Below are positions 23,930-36,456 of a DNA stretch of 64,000 nucleotides, piece by piece; the stretch's first letter is position 1, and each line of letters begins with the position of its first letter. The notes below the pieces were generated by a model that saw only the letters and a program-made list of their open reading frames with translations, searched no databases and was not told where the DNA came from. The DNA comes from Megaleporinus macrocephalus. Its lineage: Eukaryota; Chordata; Actinopteri; Characiformes; Anostomidae. The stretch lies in NCBI GenBank assembly GCA_021613375.1, contig CM038715.1:3397378-3461377 (forward strand), read 5' to 3'. The translations under genes and the position numbers were made by a program.

Positions 23930-24357
23930 AAATGTCCAGTACCAGTCCAAAGAAGAGGTCATTCAAAGTGTCATAATAATAGAATTCATTTTTACAAACT
24001 ATGAATTTGGTTGAATTTTAGTGGGAGTCAGTGGTGATTAATACCAGCTCATTTGGAAAAGGCCTGTGCAGCACTGGGGATTGAGATGACTTGATTTAAC
24101 GCAGTGGGTAGTTTCCAGCGCAGTGCTGGTGAAGATATTAACTTCAGGTCAGCTGAAGTTAAAAGCTTTCTCATTCACAAGCAGGCCACAGACACTCCTG
24201 ATAATTGGACGGTTATGAGTCTTGTTTGTGTGGAGACTGAGCAGACAGAGACGTTACAGAGTAAAGACAGTGCTATTGGCCATACAGGTGATGAATTACA
24301 CTGGCTGACAGAGTACAAGGCCATTTGGACCGCAGGATGCTGTGTTTCAGCATGAAC
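23930..24357. other. Intronic, nothing recognised
   Basis: No repeat family, RNA gene or exon-like block seen. Confidence 0.5.
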
Positions 24358-25110
24358 TAGAGCAGAGAGAGATAGAGGATGAGAGAGGATGAGACTGAAT
24401 GGGGAGAGAAACTGATAGGGAAATGGGAAAGAGAGAATGGGAAAGAGAGAATGGGAAAGAGAGAGAGACAGAGTTTGAGGAAGGGGAGGAGGAGGGAGAG
24501 AGAGAAAAGTGTCCATGCTTCATGTCCGCAGGATAGGGAGAGTGTTTTGTCTTCATTACGTCTGCTGTCCTGAGGATCTCAGCCAGGCTGCCCATCTACA
24601 GCTACCAGCCAGCTGCTCTCTGATGGTGCCCGAGGTCAGAGACATTAGCTCTTTCTTTCTTTCTTTCTTTATTTCCATTTTGTCCTCTTTCACCCGTTCT
24701 TTCTTTCTCTGTCTCTCTTTCTTACTCTCTCTTGCATACTTGTTTTCTTTTTTGCTGTCTGTTTCTGTCTCCCTTCCCTTTTCTCCCTCTACCTCTGTTT
24801 CTCTGACATGTTCCTTCTTCCTTCTTTCTTTCTCTCTCTCTCTCTCTCTTGCTCTCTCTCTTGTTGTCTGTGTCTGTTTCTCTCTCTATCTTTCTGTCCC
24901 TCTTTTTTCTCCCTGTTTTTTCTCTCCCTTTCTCTCTTGCACCCAGTTTTCCCCTTTGTCTCTCTTTTTCTCTCTCTCTCTCTCTCCCCCTGTCCTTCCC
25001 TTCCTCTTTTTCACCCTCTCTCTTTATTCAACCCCCCTCCCCTCATCTCATTCTGCCTACCTCTGCACTTTCTGCCTGTGTAAATGGCTACTACAGCCCG
25101 CCACTGCAGT
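24358..25110. repeat. Purine tract followed by long pyrimidine tract
   Basis: 24358-24505 is dominated by GAGA, GGGAAAGAGAGA-type words on this strand; 24645-25075 is almost pure C and T (CTTTCTTTC, CTCTCTCTCT, TTCCTTCT). About 140 bases of mixed sequence lie between. The long open frame at 24509-25180 is a product of the pyrimidine bias. Confidence 0.85.
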
Positions 25111-25427
25111 GGTCTCTGTTCTAGTCATATGTACCTGTCTGTGTGGTCTGTGTTGTGGTCAGATATCACAGTCTGATTAGGACTGATTACAGTCTTAGTC
25201 ATGTGTACCTGTTGGTGCAGCTGTGGAGGGGTTAATAGAGGTGCTGTGTTGAGCTCTGTTTGTGGCGGGACGTCTGCTCGTGTTGGGGCTGGAAGGCCGG
25301 CCGAGGCTGTGTTGTGGTTATTTGTTTGTAGGGTGTCGATGCAGACAGCGCTTGTACTGAAATTAGACTCAGCAGTGTTGATTTCTCGACACGACTACAG
25401 CATCATTGTAGCTGAGCAGGTCTCTCT

Positions 25428-25447
25428 CTCTCTGTCAGACTCTTATT

Positions 25448-25489
<42 letters not shown>

Positions 25490-25490
25490 C
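25428..25490. repeat. (CT)n microsatellite
   Basis: CT runs, interrupted once by GTCAGACTCTTATTTCC. Confidence 0.9.
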
Positions 25491-25919
25491 CTACGATTGT
25501 CCTCCTATGCCATGTCCTCATCTTATCAGTCACATAAACAACTGATCAGAGCGATCAAGTCTTTCATCTTTTGCACACCTCCCACGTTCTCGTTCCTCGG
25601 CTTCCCACATCTCTCTTTCGCTCCTACACCTCACTAACCTTTCCGGCGCTGTTTTTTTTCTCATCCTTTATGTTTTCACTCATTACAACCTTCAGTTTTC
25701 TCTTCTCTTCTTAGCAGAAATACACTGAGCCATTTAATCACCAGAACATTTCACTTACAAAACTACTGCATGTGTCCTGCTCTTTCTTTGTTGATCTACT
25801 ATTGTTAATGAAGATCCTCACTGCTCTAACAGACATCACTTGAGTACTCTTAGATTAGGAAAATAGAGTTTGTACCCCCCAAACTACAAACATAAAATAT
25901 TGGTATTTTATATGTACTT

Positions 25920-26937
25920 TACTTCCTCCTTGTCTCTACACTCGTTGTTCATTATCACTATCAGCTCCACTTACCATGGAGGTGCACTTTGGGTTTCTGT
26001 TTAAACACTGTGTCCACTCACTGTCCACTCTATTAGACACTCCTACTACTTGCTGGTCCACCTTGTAGATGTAAAGTCAGAGACAGTAGCTCATCTGCTG
26101 TGTTCTCTAGTCCTTCATCAGTGGACACAGGATGTTGCCCCAGGTAGGGGTGTGCCATATCGTATCTTAAACAATAATATCACCATTTTAAAATGTGTTG
26201 AATCGTGCCATATCACCCTTCCCTAGTTATCACATCAGGTACTACTTTTACAGTTTTTCGAAAAATAAAAATTCACACTTTTCTCATTTCCCATTATATA
26301 TCTACTAGAGACAGATTTTATCTCCAGTATCATTCACTTTACTTCAGTTCTGGATATATGGAGATATTTGGAGTGCATTATTTAGTATCGTGATATTCTG
26401 GATCATTGACTTCTGTTACAGTCAGATGAAAATTCTTGTATATTTTAATATCTCAGTTAGGGGTGTGTCATATCATATCGTATGCAATAATTGAATTTAA
26501 TTTTCATTTTGTTGCAGTAGTGTATTCCTGAAATATTTTTTTTGATTCAATGTTTTGTCATATCACCAAGAGTATCGTTATCGCAAAAATACCATGAAAT
26601 ATTGTGATATTATTGTAGGGCCATATCGCCCACCCCTAGCCCCAGGTTGCTGTTGGCTGGATAGTTTCAGTTTGAGGACGATTCTCAGTCCAGCAGTGAC
26701 ACTGAGGTGTTTAAAGACTCCAGCAGCACTGCAACACACCAGCAACTAACATGACACATCAGTGTCACTGCGGTGCTTGGAGTGATCTACCACCCAAATA
26801 TTTAAGGGGGTGTTTAAAGGGGCTAACAAAGTATACAGAGAAACAGAAACAGTCTATTGTTCTGAATGTTGAGCTACAGAGTGCTCCTATATAGTGATAA
26901 AATGAACAATGAATGTAGAAACGTGTACTTAAACGTG
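25920..26937 (+). mobile_element. Dispersed repeat X, copy 2, split by a nested MITE
   Basis: It shares with copy 1 the phrases TTTAAACACTGTGTCCACTC, GTAAAGTCAGAGA and the right-hand ATTCTCAGTCCAGCAGTGAC. The left end is truncated or degraded. The MITE at 26145-26638 interrupts it at the position corresponding to the interruption in copy 1. Confidence 0.7.
26145..26638 (+). mobile_element. hAT-type MITE, TAGGGGTGTGCC family, copy 1
   Basis: It is bounded by a perfect 8-bp duplication GCCCCAGG (26137-26144 and 26639-26646). Termini are TAGGGGTGTGCCATATCG and GGCCATATCGCCCACCCCTA. A second internal copy of the left terminus (TAGGGGTGTGTCATATC) lies at about 26458, as in the copy at 39453-39961. 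Confidence 0.92.
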
Positions 26938-26950
26938 TTCTTAATAAAGT

Positions 26951-26976
26951 TTGTGTGTGTGTGTGTGTGTGTGTGC
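26951..26976. repeat. (TG)n microsatellite
   Basis: TG dinucleotide run right of repeat X copy 2. Confidence 0.9.
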
Positions 26977-28812
26977 TGTATATATCCCCACAATGCAAAA
27001 CACAATGTTTTGCAAATATCAAATTTATTACAATATATATACACATTATGCAAAGCATATGGTGCAGAATGTTTTGCTGATAAACAACAAACTGAAGCTC
27101 ATTTTACACTTTTGCTTGTATCGATTTAATAGAATTAAACTTTTATTATAGTTTAGTGATTTTGTCATGTTTGGTATCAGATAACTAATTCTTCTCAAAC
27201 CGCAGATAAAAGATACACGATGGAAAGAGTTATGATGTAATTAGTAATTAATAGAATAAGGTCATAGCTGTGTGTTTACCTCAAAGACTTTAGATTTGCC
27301 ACGTCACGTCACCTGCTATGCAGTTGCAGAGTATAATGTTGTATTATAATAGTAAGATACAAAAGTAAATCAGTAAATGCAGACAGAAGCTGGGTTATCT
27401 TTATAAGCATTAGTCCTGTTTCCCCATGCACGCCAGAAAACGATTAGTTGAAGCAACTTTACTATCAGTGATTGACTATGGAGGACCCAGTGTATCACTC
27501 TGCACTCTGAGGTTCGTTACTGGAGATCCGTACTGAGCTCATCACTGTGAGCTGTATGCTAAAGTTGTTTGGCCCTCTTTAACAGTACGAAGGGAAATTG
27601 GTTCAATCATTTGCCCGAATACATCACTTCATTGATGAGTATAAATAACAGTAATTATCAGACTCGCTCTAGTGGTTGGATCAGCTGCCAGGTACCAGAG
27701 TTTTTACTGAACTGGGAAAATCTGCTTTTAGCTCCAGCACCACCAGCGAGCTGGACTCTACAGGAAACACCAACACTCAGCTCACTGTTACTCAATCATT
27801 TTAAACTTTGAATATCTAACCACCTTCAGACAGCCTGTACCTGTTTTACTTAATCTTACTTTTTCTTCATTTTTATGTCTTTTTTATGTCTTTTTTTATG
27901 TCTTTTTTATTTTTCTTTATTATTTTATGTTGCTTCCATGACAGGAAGTCATGATAAACACCACATAGAAGTAATAACGAGGCATTAAGATTTAACTGAA
28001 TAAAGATTGAAAGCTGGCTGAGCTGTGCACATTGTGTGTATTGTGTGTAAACGTGACAGTAGATCAGATATCAAACTCTGCGTAAAGTAAATGTGTAATA
28101 AATTTGACTGAAATTTTGACAGAATCAAGAATTAGGTACGCACCATTATGGAAATTATGGACTAATGGGATATGTAGTGCTACATATGTTACTATAATAC
28201 TGAACTAAACTAACTACAATGTCTTTATGCAATGTTTCACATCCTGAACTGCACCTATTCCAGTGAAGCAAGAATAATTATACTTACTTTGTAATGGAGT
28301 ATGTAGTTAGTACTGAAAAAATCCACATTTATCATAGTATTGATGAAATATTGTCATATTGCTCACCACTATTTTTGCCTGTTTCAGGGTCTTATCAGTT
28401 TATAATATCTGCCTGGTGATAAAAATCTGAAGAGCTATGTGTCTTTGTGCCTGTAAAATGAATGTTACGGTGGAGAAATCTGTAGTATGCAGCACTGGAG
28501 CAGTTCTCTGGTTGAGGGGAAGAAACTGTTCCTGAAGGGGCTCATTTTGATGACCAGTGAGTCTGTACAATCTGCTGAGGAAGGAGAATGGAATATGAGG
28601 TGTGCTGGGTGAGGGGTGTTCGAGGTGGTCTTTGAAGCCTTCACATGTGCTGGGAAAAAAAGGTCATTTTGAGACTGCATGATGTTTACAGTCCTGATTT
28701 GGCTCTGGAGAATACACTGGAGGGCAGGACATAACACCAGCAGATGCTGTTTTTGTTGCAGTTATTAAGGCTCCATGCAAGTCAGAGAACCTTTATACAT
28801 TAGGGAAACTAT
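26977..28812. other. Intronic; one possible retroelement scrap
   Basis: Mostly unrecognised AT-rich sequence. Around 28495-28770 phrases such as GGGGAAGAAACTGTTCCTGA resemble an abundant fish retroelement fragment, and CAGATGCTGTTTTTGTTGCA near 28740 recurs in altered form near 38660. Not enough to name it. Confidence 0.35.
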
Positions 28813-29203
28813 TAGGGCTGTGTATTGGCAAGAACCTAGCGATACTATACAATAGGTTTGTTATACGGTGGTCACGATTCAATATATTGCGATATATTGC
28901 GATGCTGCAAGCAAAGTGATTTACTGTGATTTTTCAAATCCTACTATTAAAACACACCACTGTATGAACAGGTTTGTCCATGCTTACAATAGCATAGCGC
29001 CCTTGTGCTGCTTGTTAATGTTGGAGTGGAGCTGAAAATGAATTACAACACTGCCATCTAGTGGTCAGAGGTTTAAACACAACACACAATGATTCGCTGT
29101 GTGCCAGGAATCTGTGTATCAATACTGTGTTTTTGAGAATCGATACAGTATCACCAAACATAATATCCTATATTCGATATTTCAATATTTTATTACACAC
29201 CTA
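28813..29203 (+). mobile_element. MITE-like repeat, TAGGGCTGTGTAT family, copy 2
   Basis: Same body as 2249-2641 (TATTAAAACACACCACTGTA, GTGTATCAATACTGTGTTTT). Starts TAGGGCTGTGTATTGGCAAG, ends TTACACACCTA. No clear flanking duplication. Confidence 0.65.
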
Positions 29204-30530
29204 CTATATATAAGATAAAATAACAGTAAAAATTAGGGTGGACTATGTCATATTCTTTGTTTTCAGGAAAAGAGCCTGTAAGCTGAACTCTGCAGTACTG
29301 TGTTACGCTCTTAGTTGGTGACTGTAAGTGAGTTGAGAGTGGAAAGCTTTTCTACTTAATCACATCACTGCAAATGGTGACATTGATCTGAACGGCTGTC
29401 TTTGTGTGTTTGTTAATGGGCAGTGCTCTGTCAGTGAACAGCGTGACTGTGTGACTGAACTGCTGTAATGTTATTTGGTTAAAATAGAAGTGGGTAGAAT
29501 TGCGTCTGGAGGGACTGGATCTGTCTGGAGGTCAGACGGATGTCATGAGTTGTAGCACATTGCTGTATGTAATAAGCTAATTTATTACAGCCTCTATGAT
29601 GAGATTTTAATGTCTGTGTAATTCTGCAATTGATTTTCAAACGTATTAGAAAATACTTTATACTTGTTAACTTAATCTCAAAAGAAATATGGAGGTGATC
29701 AGTCGGTAATGTTGGGTGGGTCTGGACTGTTACTCTCCTGATGATGCTGTACACCTGCCAATGCTGATATGTAAACATTCATAAAACACAGAATTTGGAA
29801 GCTCCGTCTGGATTAAGATTAAAGAGAAGTCAAACTTCTAAGTGAAAAAGGTTACTATGCAGTAAAATGATATTTTATCACAGTGTCACGTTTGGCTGGG
29901 TGATCCTACTGGTCAGTAAAGCTGGCCGGTGTGATCTAGATACACGCATGGGTCTGATTTGGGCTGTTACTGTTATGATGCTAAGTTTGTAACTTGAACG
30001 TGTATTTTGAGAAAGGGAACTCTCTTGGGGTCCGCGCTCAGAGCCGTGAGACTGCAGCGGAGGCAAAAACACGAGTAAACACAGAGAAACCTGACAGCCT
30101 GGGATTAGTGTGCATCAGACAAGCACAGTCTGAAATCAGCTAAGAGAGTGAGAGGGAAAACATGAGGAGAAAGAAGGGAAGAGAAGAACGCACGAGGGAC
30201 CAAACAAATTCATGAGTGGGAGACGTGTGTCATGTTGCCGGGCAATGGAGGTGTGAAATGTGAAAGCGAGCGAGAACACACGAGGAGGTTTGTTTGGTAG
30301 AAATAAAATCTCTCACCTTGATGTCCGTCAGTGTCTGGTGCTCTCAGAGAAGAGAAAAACAGAAGTGTGTAATAGATAGTTAAGGTGTTTCTGCTGAACT
30401 CAGGTCAGTTCCTTCGGTCACACTAGAGATAGAGATGTGTTTTAATGAGACGTGTAAATGGACTGCTGCCATGGATTACCCACATACCCAGATTGTGCTT
30501 ATCTCAGGCTACAACAACTACAGCTGGTAA
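29204..30530. other. Intronic, nothing recognised
   Basis: No exon-like block or known repeat that I can support. Confidence 0.5.
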
Positions 30531-31503
30531 TACACTGCTACTACACCCTCAACTACTACTGCTACTACACCCTCAACTACTACTGCTACTACACCCTCAA
30601 CTACTACTGCTACTACACCCTCAACTACTACTGCTACTACACCCTCAACTACTACTGCTACTACACCCTCAACTACTACTGCTACTACACCCTCAACTAC
30701 TACTGCTACTACACCCTCAACTACTACTGCTACTACACCTTCAACTACTACTGCTACTACAACCTCAACTACTACTGCTACTACACCCTCAACTACTACT
30801 GCTACTACACTGCTACTACACCCTCAACTACTACTGCTACTACAACCTCAACTACTACTGCTACTACACCCTCAACTACTACTGCTACTACACCCTCAAC
30901 TACTACTGCTACTACACCCTCAACTACTACTGCTACTACACCCTCAACTACTACTACTGCTACTACACCCTCAACTACTACTGCTACTACACCCTCGACT
31001 ACTACTGCTACTACAACCTCAACTACTACTGCTACTACACCCTCAACTACTACTGCTACTACACCCTCAACTACTACTGCTACTACACCCTCAACTACTA
31101 CTGCTACTACACTGCTACTACACCCTCAACTACTACTGCTACTACACCCTCAACTACTACTGCTACTACACCCTCAACTACTACTGCTACTACACTGCTA
31201 CTACACCCTCAACTACTACTGCTACTATACCCTCAACTACTACTGCTACTACACTGCTACTACACCCTCAACTACTACTGCTACTACACCCTCAACTACT
31301 ACTGCTACTACACTGCTACTACAACCTCAACTACTACTGCTACTACACCCTCAACTACTACTGCTACTACACCCTCAACTACTACTACTGCTACTACACC
31401 CTCAACTACTACTGCTACTACACTGCTACTACACCCTCAACTACTACTGCTACTACACCCTCAACTACTACTACTGCTACTACAACCTCAACTACTACTG
31501 CAA
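30531..31503. repeat. 24-bp minisatellite, about 40 copies
   Basis: The unit joins CTACTACACCCTCAACTACT to ACTG; some units are shortened to CTACTACACTG or extended by one ACT. Because 24 is a multiple of 3 and the unit has no stop in two frames, long open frames of Leu/His/Pro/Gln, Tyr/Asn/Cys or Thr/Ser/Pro repeats appear. I do not regard them as genes. Confidence 0.96.
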
Positions 31504-31920
31504 CACTCACACAAAAAATAGTACTATGTATCTCCATTTTTTGATGCTTTTATTTTTTGTTACGTTGTGTATCATGATAAATGGTACACAATGTAATGCT
31601 TCCGGTTCCATTAACTTAATTAAAGTAATGACTCTCCTGTAAAGTTGGCATTATGAAGATACATGTTTTTCTTTGGACAGCAACGGAATTCTGTTGTCTG
31701 TTACAGTTTTACAAAAATGTAATCAATAATCGAGATAAAACCATAATTATGCTGCATTCAGTTTTGCAGTGATGCTCTTGTTTTGTCTTGTGTATTAAAA
31801 CTACTAGAGATGGAAGTATCGATCAGCTATGTATCAGTATCAGTATTTCTCCAATAACCCTAACCCTAGCTGATCCTGAGAGCCGATCGATGGCGTTAAA
31901 CTTTTTTTTACTTCAACTTT

Positions 31921-34900
31921 TACACTAGATACACTACCAGACAAACGTTTTAGATACACTACCAGACAAACGCTTTAGATACACTACCAGTCAAACGCTT
32001 TAGATACACTACCAGTCAAACGTTTTAGTACACTACCAGCCAAACGTTTTAGATACACTACCAGTCAAACGTTTTAGTACACTACCAGTCAAACGTTTTA
32101 GTACACTACCAATCAAACGTTTTAGATACACTACCAGTCAAACGTTTTAGATACACTACCAGTCAAACGTTTTAGTACACTACCAGTCAAACGTTTTAGT
32201 ACACTACCAATCAAACGTTTTAGATACACTACCAGTTAAACGTTTTAGATACACTACCAGTTAAACGTTTTAGATACACTACCAGACAAACGTTTTAGAT
32301 ACACTACCAGTCAAACGTTTTAGATACACTACCAGTTAAACGTTTTAGATACACTACCAGACAAACGTTTTAGATACACTACCAGTCAAACGTTTTAGTA
32401 CACTACCAATCAAACGTTTTAGATACACTACCAGTCAAACGTTTTAGATACACTACCAGTTAAACGTTTTAGATACACTACCAGACAAACGTTTTAGTAC
32501 ACTACCAATCAAACGTTTTAGATACACTACCAGTTAAACGTTTTAGATACACTACCAGACAAACGTTTTAGATACACTACCAGTCAAACGTTTTAGTACA
32601 CTACCAGTCAAACGTTTTAGATACACTACCAGACAAACGTTTTAGATACACTACCAGTCAAACGTTTTAGTACACTACCAGTCAAACGTTTTAGATACAC
32701 TACCAGTCAAACGTTTTAGTACACTACCAGTCAAACGTTTTAGGACACTACCAATCAAACGTTTTAGATACACTACCAGCCAAACGTTTTAGGACACTAC
32801 CAGTCAAACGTTTTAGATACACTACCAGTCAAACGTTTTAGTACACTACCAGTCAAACATTTTAGATACACTACCAGACAAACGTTTTAGATACTCTACC
32901 AGTCAAACGTTTTAGATACTCTACCAGTCAAACGTTTTAGATACACTACCAGCCAAACGTTTTAGTACACTACCAGTCAAACGTTTTAGATACACTACCA
33001 GTCAAACGTTTTAGATACACTACCAGACAAACGCTTTAGATACACTACCAGACAAACGCTTTAGATACACTACCAGTCAAACGATTTAGTACACTACCAG
33101 TCAAACGATTTAGTACACTACCAGTCAAACGATTTAGTACACTACCAGTCAAACGTTTTAGTACACTACCAGTCAAACGTTTTAGATACACTACCAGACA
33201 AACGCTTTAGATACACTACCAGACAAACGCTTTAGATACACTACCAGTCAAACGTTTTAGATACATTACCAGACAGACGTTTTAATACACTACCAGACAA
33301 ACGTTTTAGTACACTACCAGTCAAACGTTTTAGATACATTACCAGACAGACGTTTTAATACACTACCAGACAAACGTTTTAGTACACTACCAATCAAACG
33401 TTTTAGATACACTACCAGACAAACGCTTTAGATACACTACCAGTCAAACGTTTTAGTACACTACCAATCAAACGTTTTAGATACACTACCAGACAAACGC
33501 TTTAGATACACTACCAGCCAAACGTTTTAGATACACTACCAGTCAAACGTTTTAGTACACTACCAATCAAACGTTTTAGATACACTACCAGACAAACGCT
33601 TTAGATACACTACCAGTCAAACGTTTTAGTACACTACCAATCAAACGTTTTAGTACACTACCAATCAAACGTTTTAGATACACTACCAGCCAAACGTTTT
33701 AGATACACTACCAGTCAAACGTTTTAGTACACTACCAATCAAACGTTTTAGATACACTACCAGTCAAACGTTTTAGATACACTACCAGTCAAACGTTTTA
33801 GTACACTACCAATCAAACGTTTTAGATACACTACCAGACAAACGCTTTAGATACACTACCAGACAAACGTTTTAGTACACTACCAGTCAAACGTTTTAGT
33901 ACACTACCAATCAAACGTTTTAGATACACTACTAGACAAACGCTTTAGATACACTACCAGTCAAACGTTTTAGATACACTACCAGACAAACGCTTTAGAT
34001 ACACTACCAGTCAAACGCTTTAGATACACTACCAGTCAAACGTTTTAGATACACTACCAGCCAAACGTTTTAATACACTACCAGACAAACGTTTTAGATC
34101 ACTACCAATCAAACGTTTTAGATACACTACCAGTCAAACGTTTTAGTACACTACCAGACAAACGCTTTAGATACACTACCAGTCAAACGCTTTAGATACA
34201 CTACCAGTCAAACGTTTTAGATACACTACCAGTCAAACGTTTTAGATACACTACCAGTCAAACGTTTTAGTACACTACCAGCCAAACGTTTTAGATACAC
34301 TACCAGTCAAACGTTTTAGATACACTACCAGTCAAACGTTTTAGATACACTACCAAACAAACCTTTTAGTACACTACCAGACAAACACTTTAGATACACT
34401 ACCAGACAAACGCTTTAGATACACTACCAGACAAACGCTTTAGATACACTACCAATCAAACGTTTTAGATACACTACCAGACAAACGTTTTAGATACACT
34501 ACCAGACAAACGTTTTAGATACACTACCAGACAGACGTTTTAGATACACTACCAGTCAAACGTTTTAGATCACTACCAGACAAACGCTTTAGATACACTA
34601 CCAGACAAACATTTTAGATACACTACCAGACAAACGTTTTAGATACACTACCAGACAAACGTTTTAGATACACTACCAGACAAACGTTTTAGATACACTA
34701 CCAGACAAACGTTTTAGATACACTACCAGACAAACGTTTTAGTACACTACCAGTCAAACGTTTTAGATACACTACCAGACAGACGTTTTAGATACACTAC
34801 CAGCCAAACGTTTTAGATACACTACCAGACAAACGCTTTAGATACACTACCAGTCAAACGTTTTAGATACACTACCAGACAAACGTTTTAGATACACTAC

Positions 34901-35408
34901 CAGACAAACGTTTTAGATACACTACCAGACAAACGTTTTAGATACACTACCAGACAGACGTTTTAGATACACTACCAGACAAACGCTTTAGATCACTACC
35001 AGACAAACGCTTTAGATACACTACCAGACAAACGTTTTAGATACACTACCAGACAAACGTTTTAGATACACTACCAGACAAACGTTTTAGATACACTACC
35101 AGACAAACGTTTTAGATACACTACCAGACAAACGTTTTAGATACACTACCAGACAGACGTTTTAGATACACTACCAGACAAACGTTTTAGATACACTACC
35201 AGACAAACGTTTTAGATACACTACCAGACAAACGCTTTAGATACACTACCAGACAGACGTTTTAGATACACTACCAGCCAAACGTTTTAGATACACTACC
35301 AGACAAACGTTTTAGATACACTACCAGACAAACGTTTTAGATACACTACCAGACAAACGCTTTAAATCACTACCAGTTAATCGTTTTAGATACACTACTA
35401 ATCAAATG
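31921..35408. repeat. 24/25-bp minisatellite, about 140 copies
   Basis: The unit carries ACACTACCAGTCAAACGTTT with a one-base length difference (TTTAGATACAC or TTTAGTACAC). Common variants are AGACAAACG, AGTCAAACG, AATCAAACG and GCTTTAG. The unit resembles the terminal repeat of Tc1/mariner-like fish elements (ACACTACCGGTCAAAAG, from memory). A smaller block of the same unit is at 37404-37664. No spacers, so not CRISPR. Confidence 0.97.
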
Positions 35409-35437
35409 TTTTAAACTTTTTTTTACTTCAACTTTTA

Positions 35438-35596
35438 TTATTATACTTTGTATATTTTGTATATATTTTTTGTTATCTTTATCTACTGGTGAATGGAGGA
35501 ACAGCAAAGTAATAATTTAATTGTACAGTGTAACTGTCTGTTCTGCTGTGCATATGACAGTAAAACTCTAGAATCTTGAATCTTGAATCTAAACAA
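35438..35596 (+). mobile_element. LINE-like 3' tail inside MITE copy 2
   Basis: After the array comes TGGTGAATGGAGGAACAGCA, then AATTGTACAGTGTAACTGTC and a tail AATCTTGAATCTTGAATC, the kind of 3' end found on fish L2/Rex1-type LINEs. Identity of the family is uncertain. Confidence 0.45.
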
Positions 35597-36456
35597 ATGA
35601 GCCTAATTTGTGTTTCCAGCTAGTGCTTCATCCAGGAAGAGGTGCTGTCCGTGAACCTCCCTCCGGCCAGCTTCCTGCAATTCCTATCTGAACCACTAGG
35701 TGGAAATACATACCGTTTCATTTTCCACAGACTGACTAAAGCAGCGGCCTCGTGAGAACAGTATATGGCGTTCACCGAACATGCTGATAGAAAACATCGT
35801 GCTTCTGGCAGTGTTTACCGTATGAGACTCAGACTCATCCAGAACGTTTTTAAAATGAGTAAAATCAGCGTCTCTCACTGAAGAACCAAAACAAAGATAT
35901 TTAACTACTAATCTGATACTAATCTGATACTAATCTGATACGGTACTTAAGAGAACACCACTGAATACAGTGAGTATCAGTAACAGCAGAGCTAGCACAC
36001 ACAGCTAACACAAAACTAATAACCCAGAAACCCGTACAGACCAGATCTGACCGGTACGAACAGAACAGCAGCAGAAAATCAATATTCTACATTTAATGAT
36101 TACAGATTTAGTTTAAAATAACAGAGTCTGAGTTTAATGACTGCAGTTTTTACTTTTTTAGTTTTAAATTAAGGGTCTAAATGTAATGATTACAGTATTG
36201 GAGATATTTGTTTGATTTACTTTGTTTATTTACTGATAATTTTGTTAAAAATATTATGCTATTTTATATGAGCTTGTTAAAAATGGTAATAAACCAATTT
36301 AGACCATGTGTCATGACTTCCTTGCGCTAATAACTACATGTCATGGCATATAGCCCAGCCCTCGATCGGTATTGGCTATCAGCCAATCGTGCTGAAAGGT
36401 GATCGGAGATCGGAATCGGCCTCAAAAATGCTGATCGGTCCATCTCTAAAATCTAC

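Larger units (their letters stand above)
31805..36448 (+). mobile_element. hAT-type MITE, TAGAGATGG family, copy 2, with 3.7-kb insert
   Basis: Termini TAGAGATGGAAG and GATCGGTCCATCTCTA; flanking octamers AAAACTAC (31797-31804) and AAATCTAC (36449-36456) agree at 7 of 8. Relative to copy 3 (45475-46419) there is an insert from about 31899 to 35596 containing the minisatellite and a TTGAATC-repeat tail, with TAAAC on both sides of the insert. Confidence 0.85.

Noticed and set aside
24509..25180. 223-codon Ser/Leu/Phe-rich open frame resembling membrane segments
   Set aside because: It arises from the C/T-only tract, which encodes Ser, Leu, Phe and Pro in any frame.
30445..31642. Long open frames of 358 and 394 codons
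   Set aside because: They are produced by the 24-bp tandem array, have no conserved start or flanks, and several frames are open at once.
31921..35408. CRISPR-like regular array of 24/25-base units
   Set aside because: No spacers; unit variants are point changes typical of tandem-repeat turnover.
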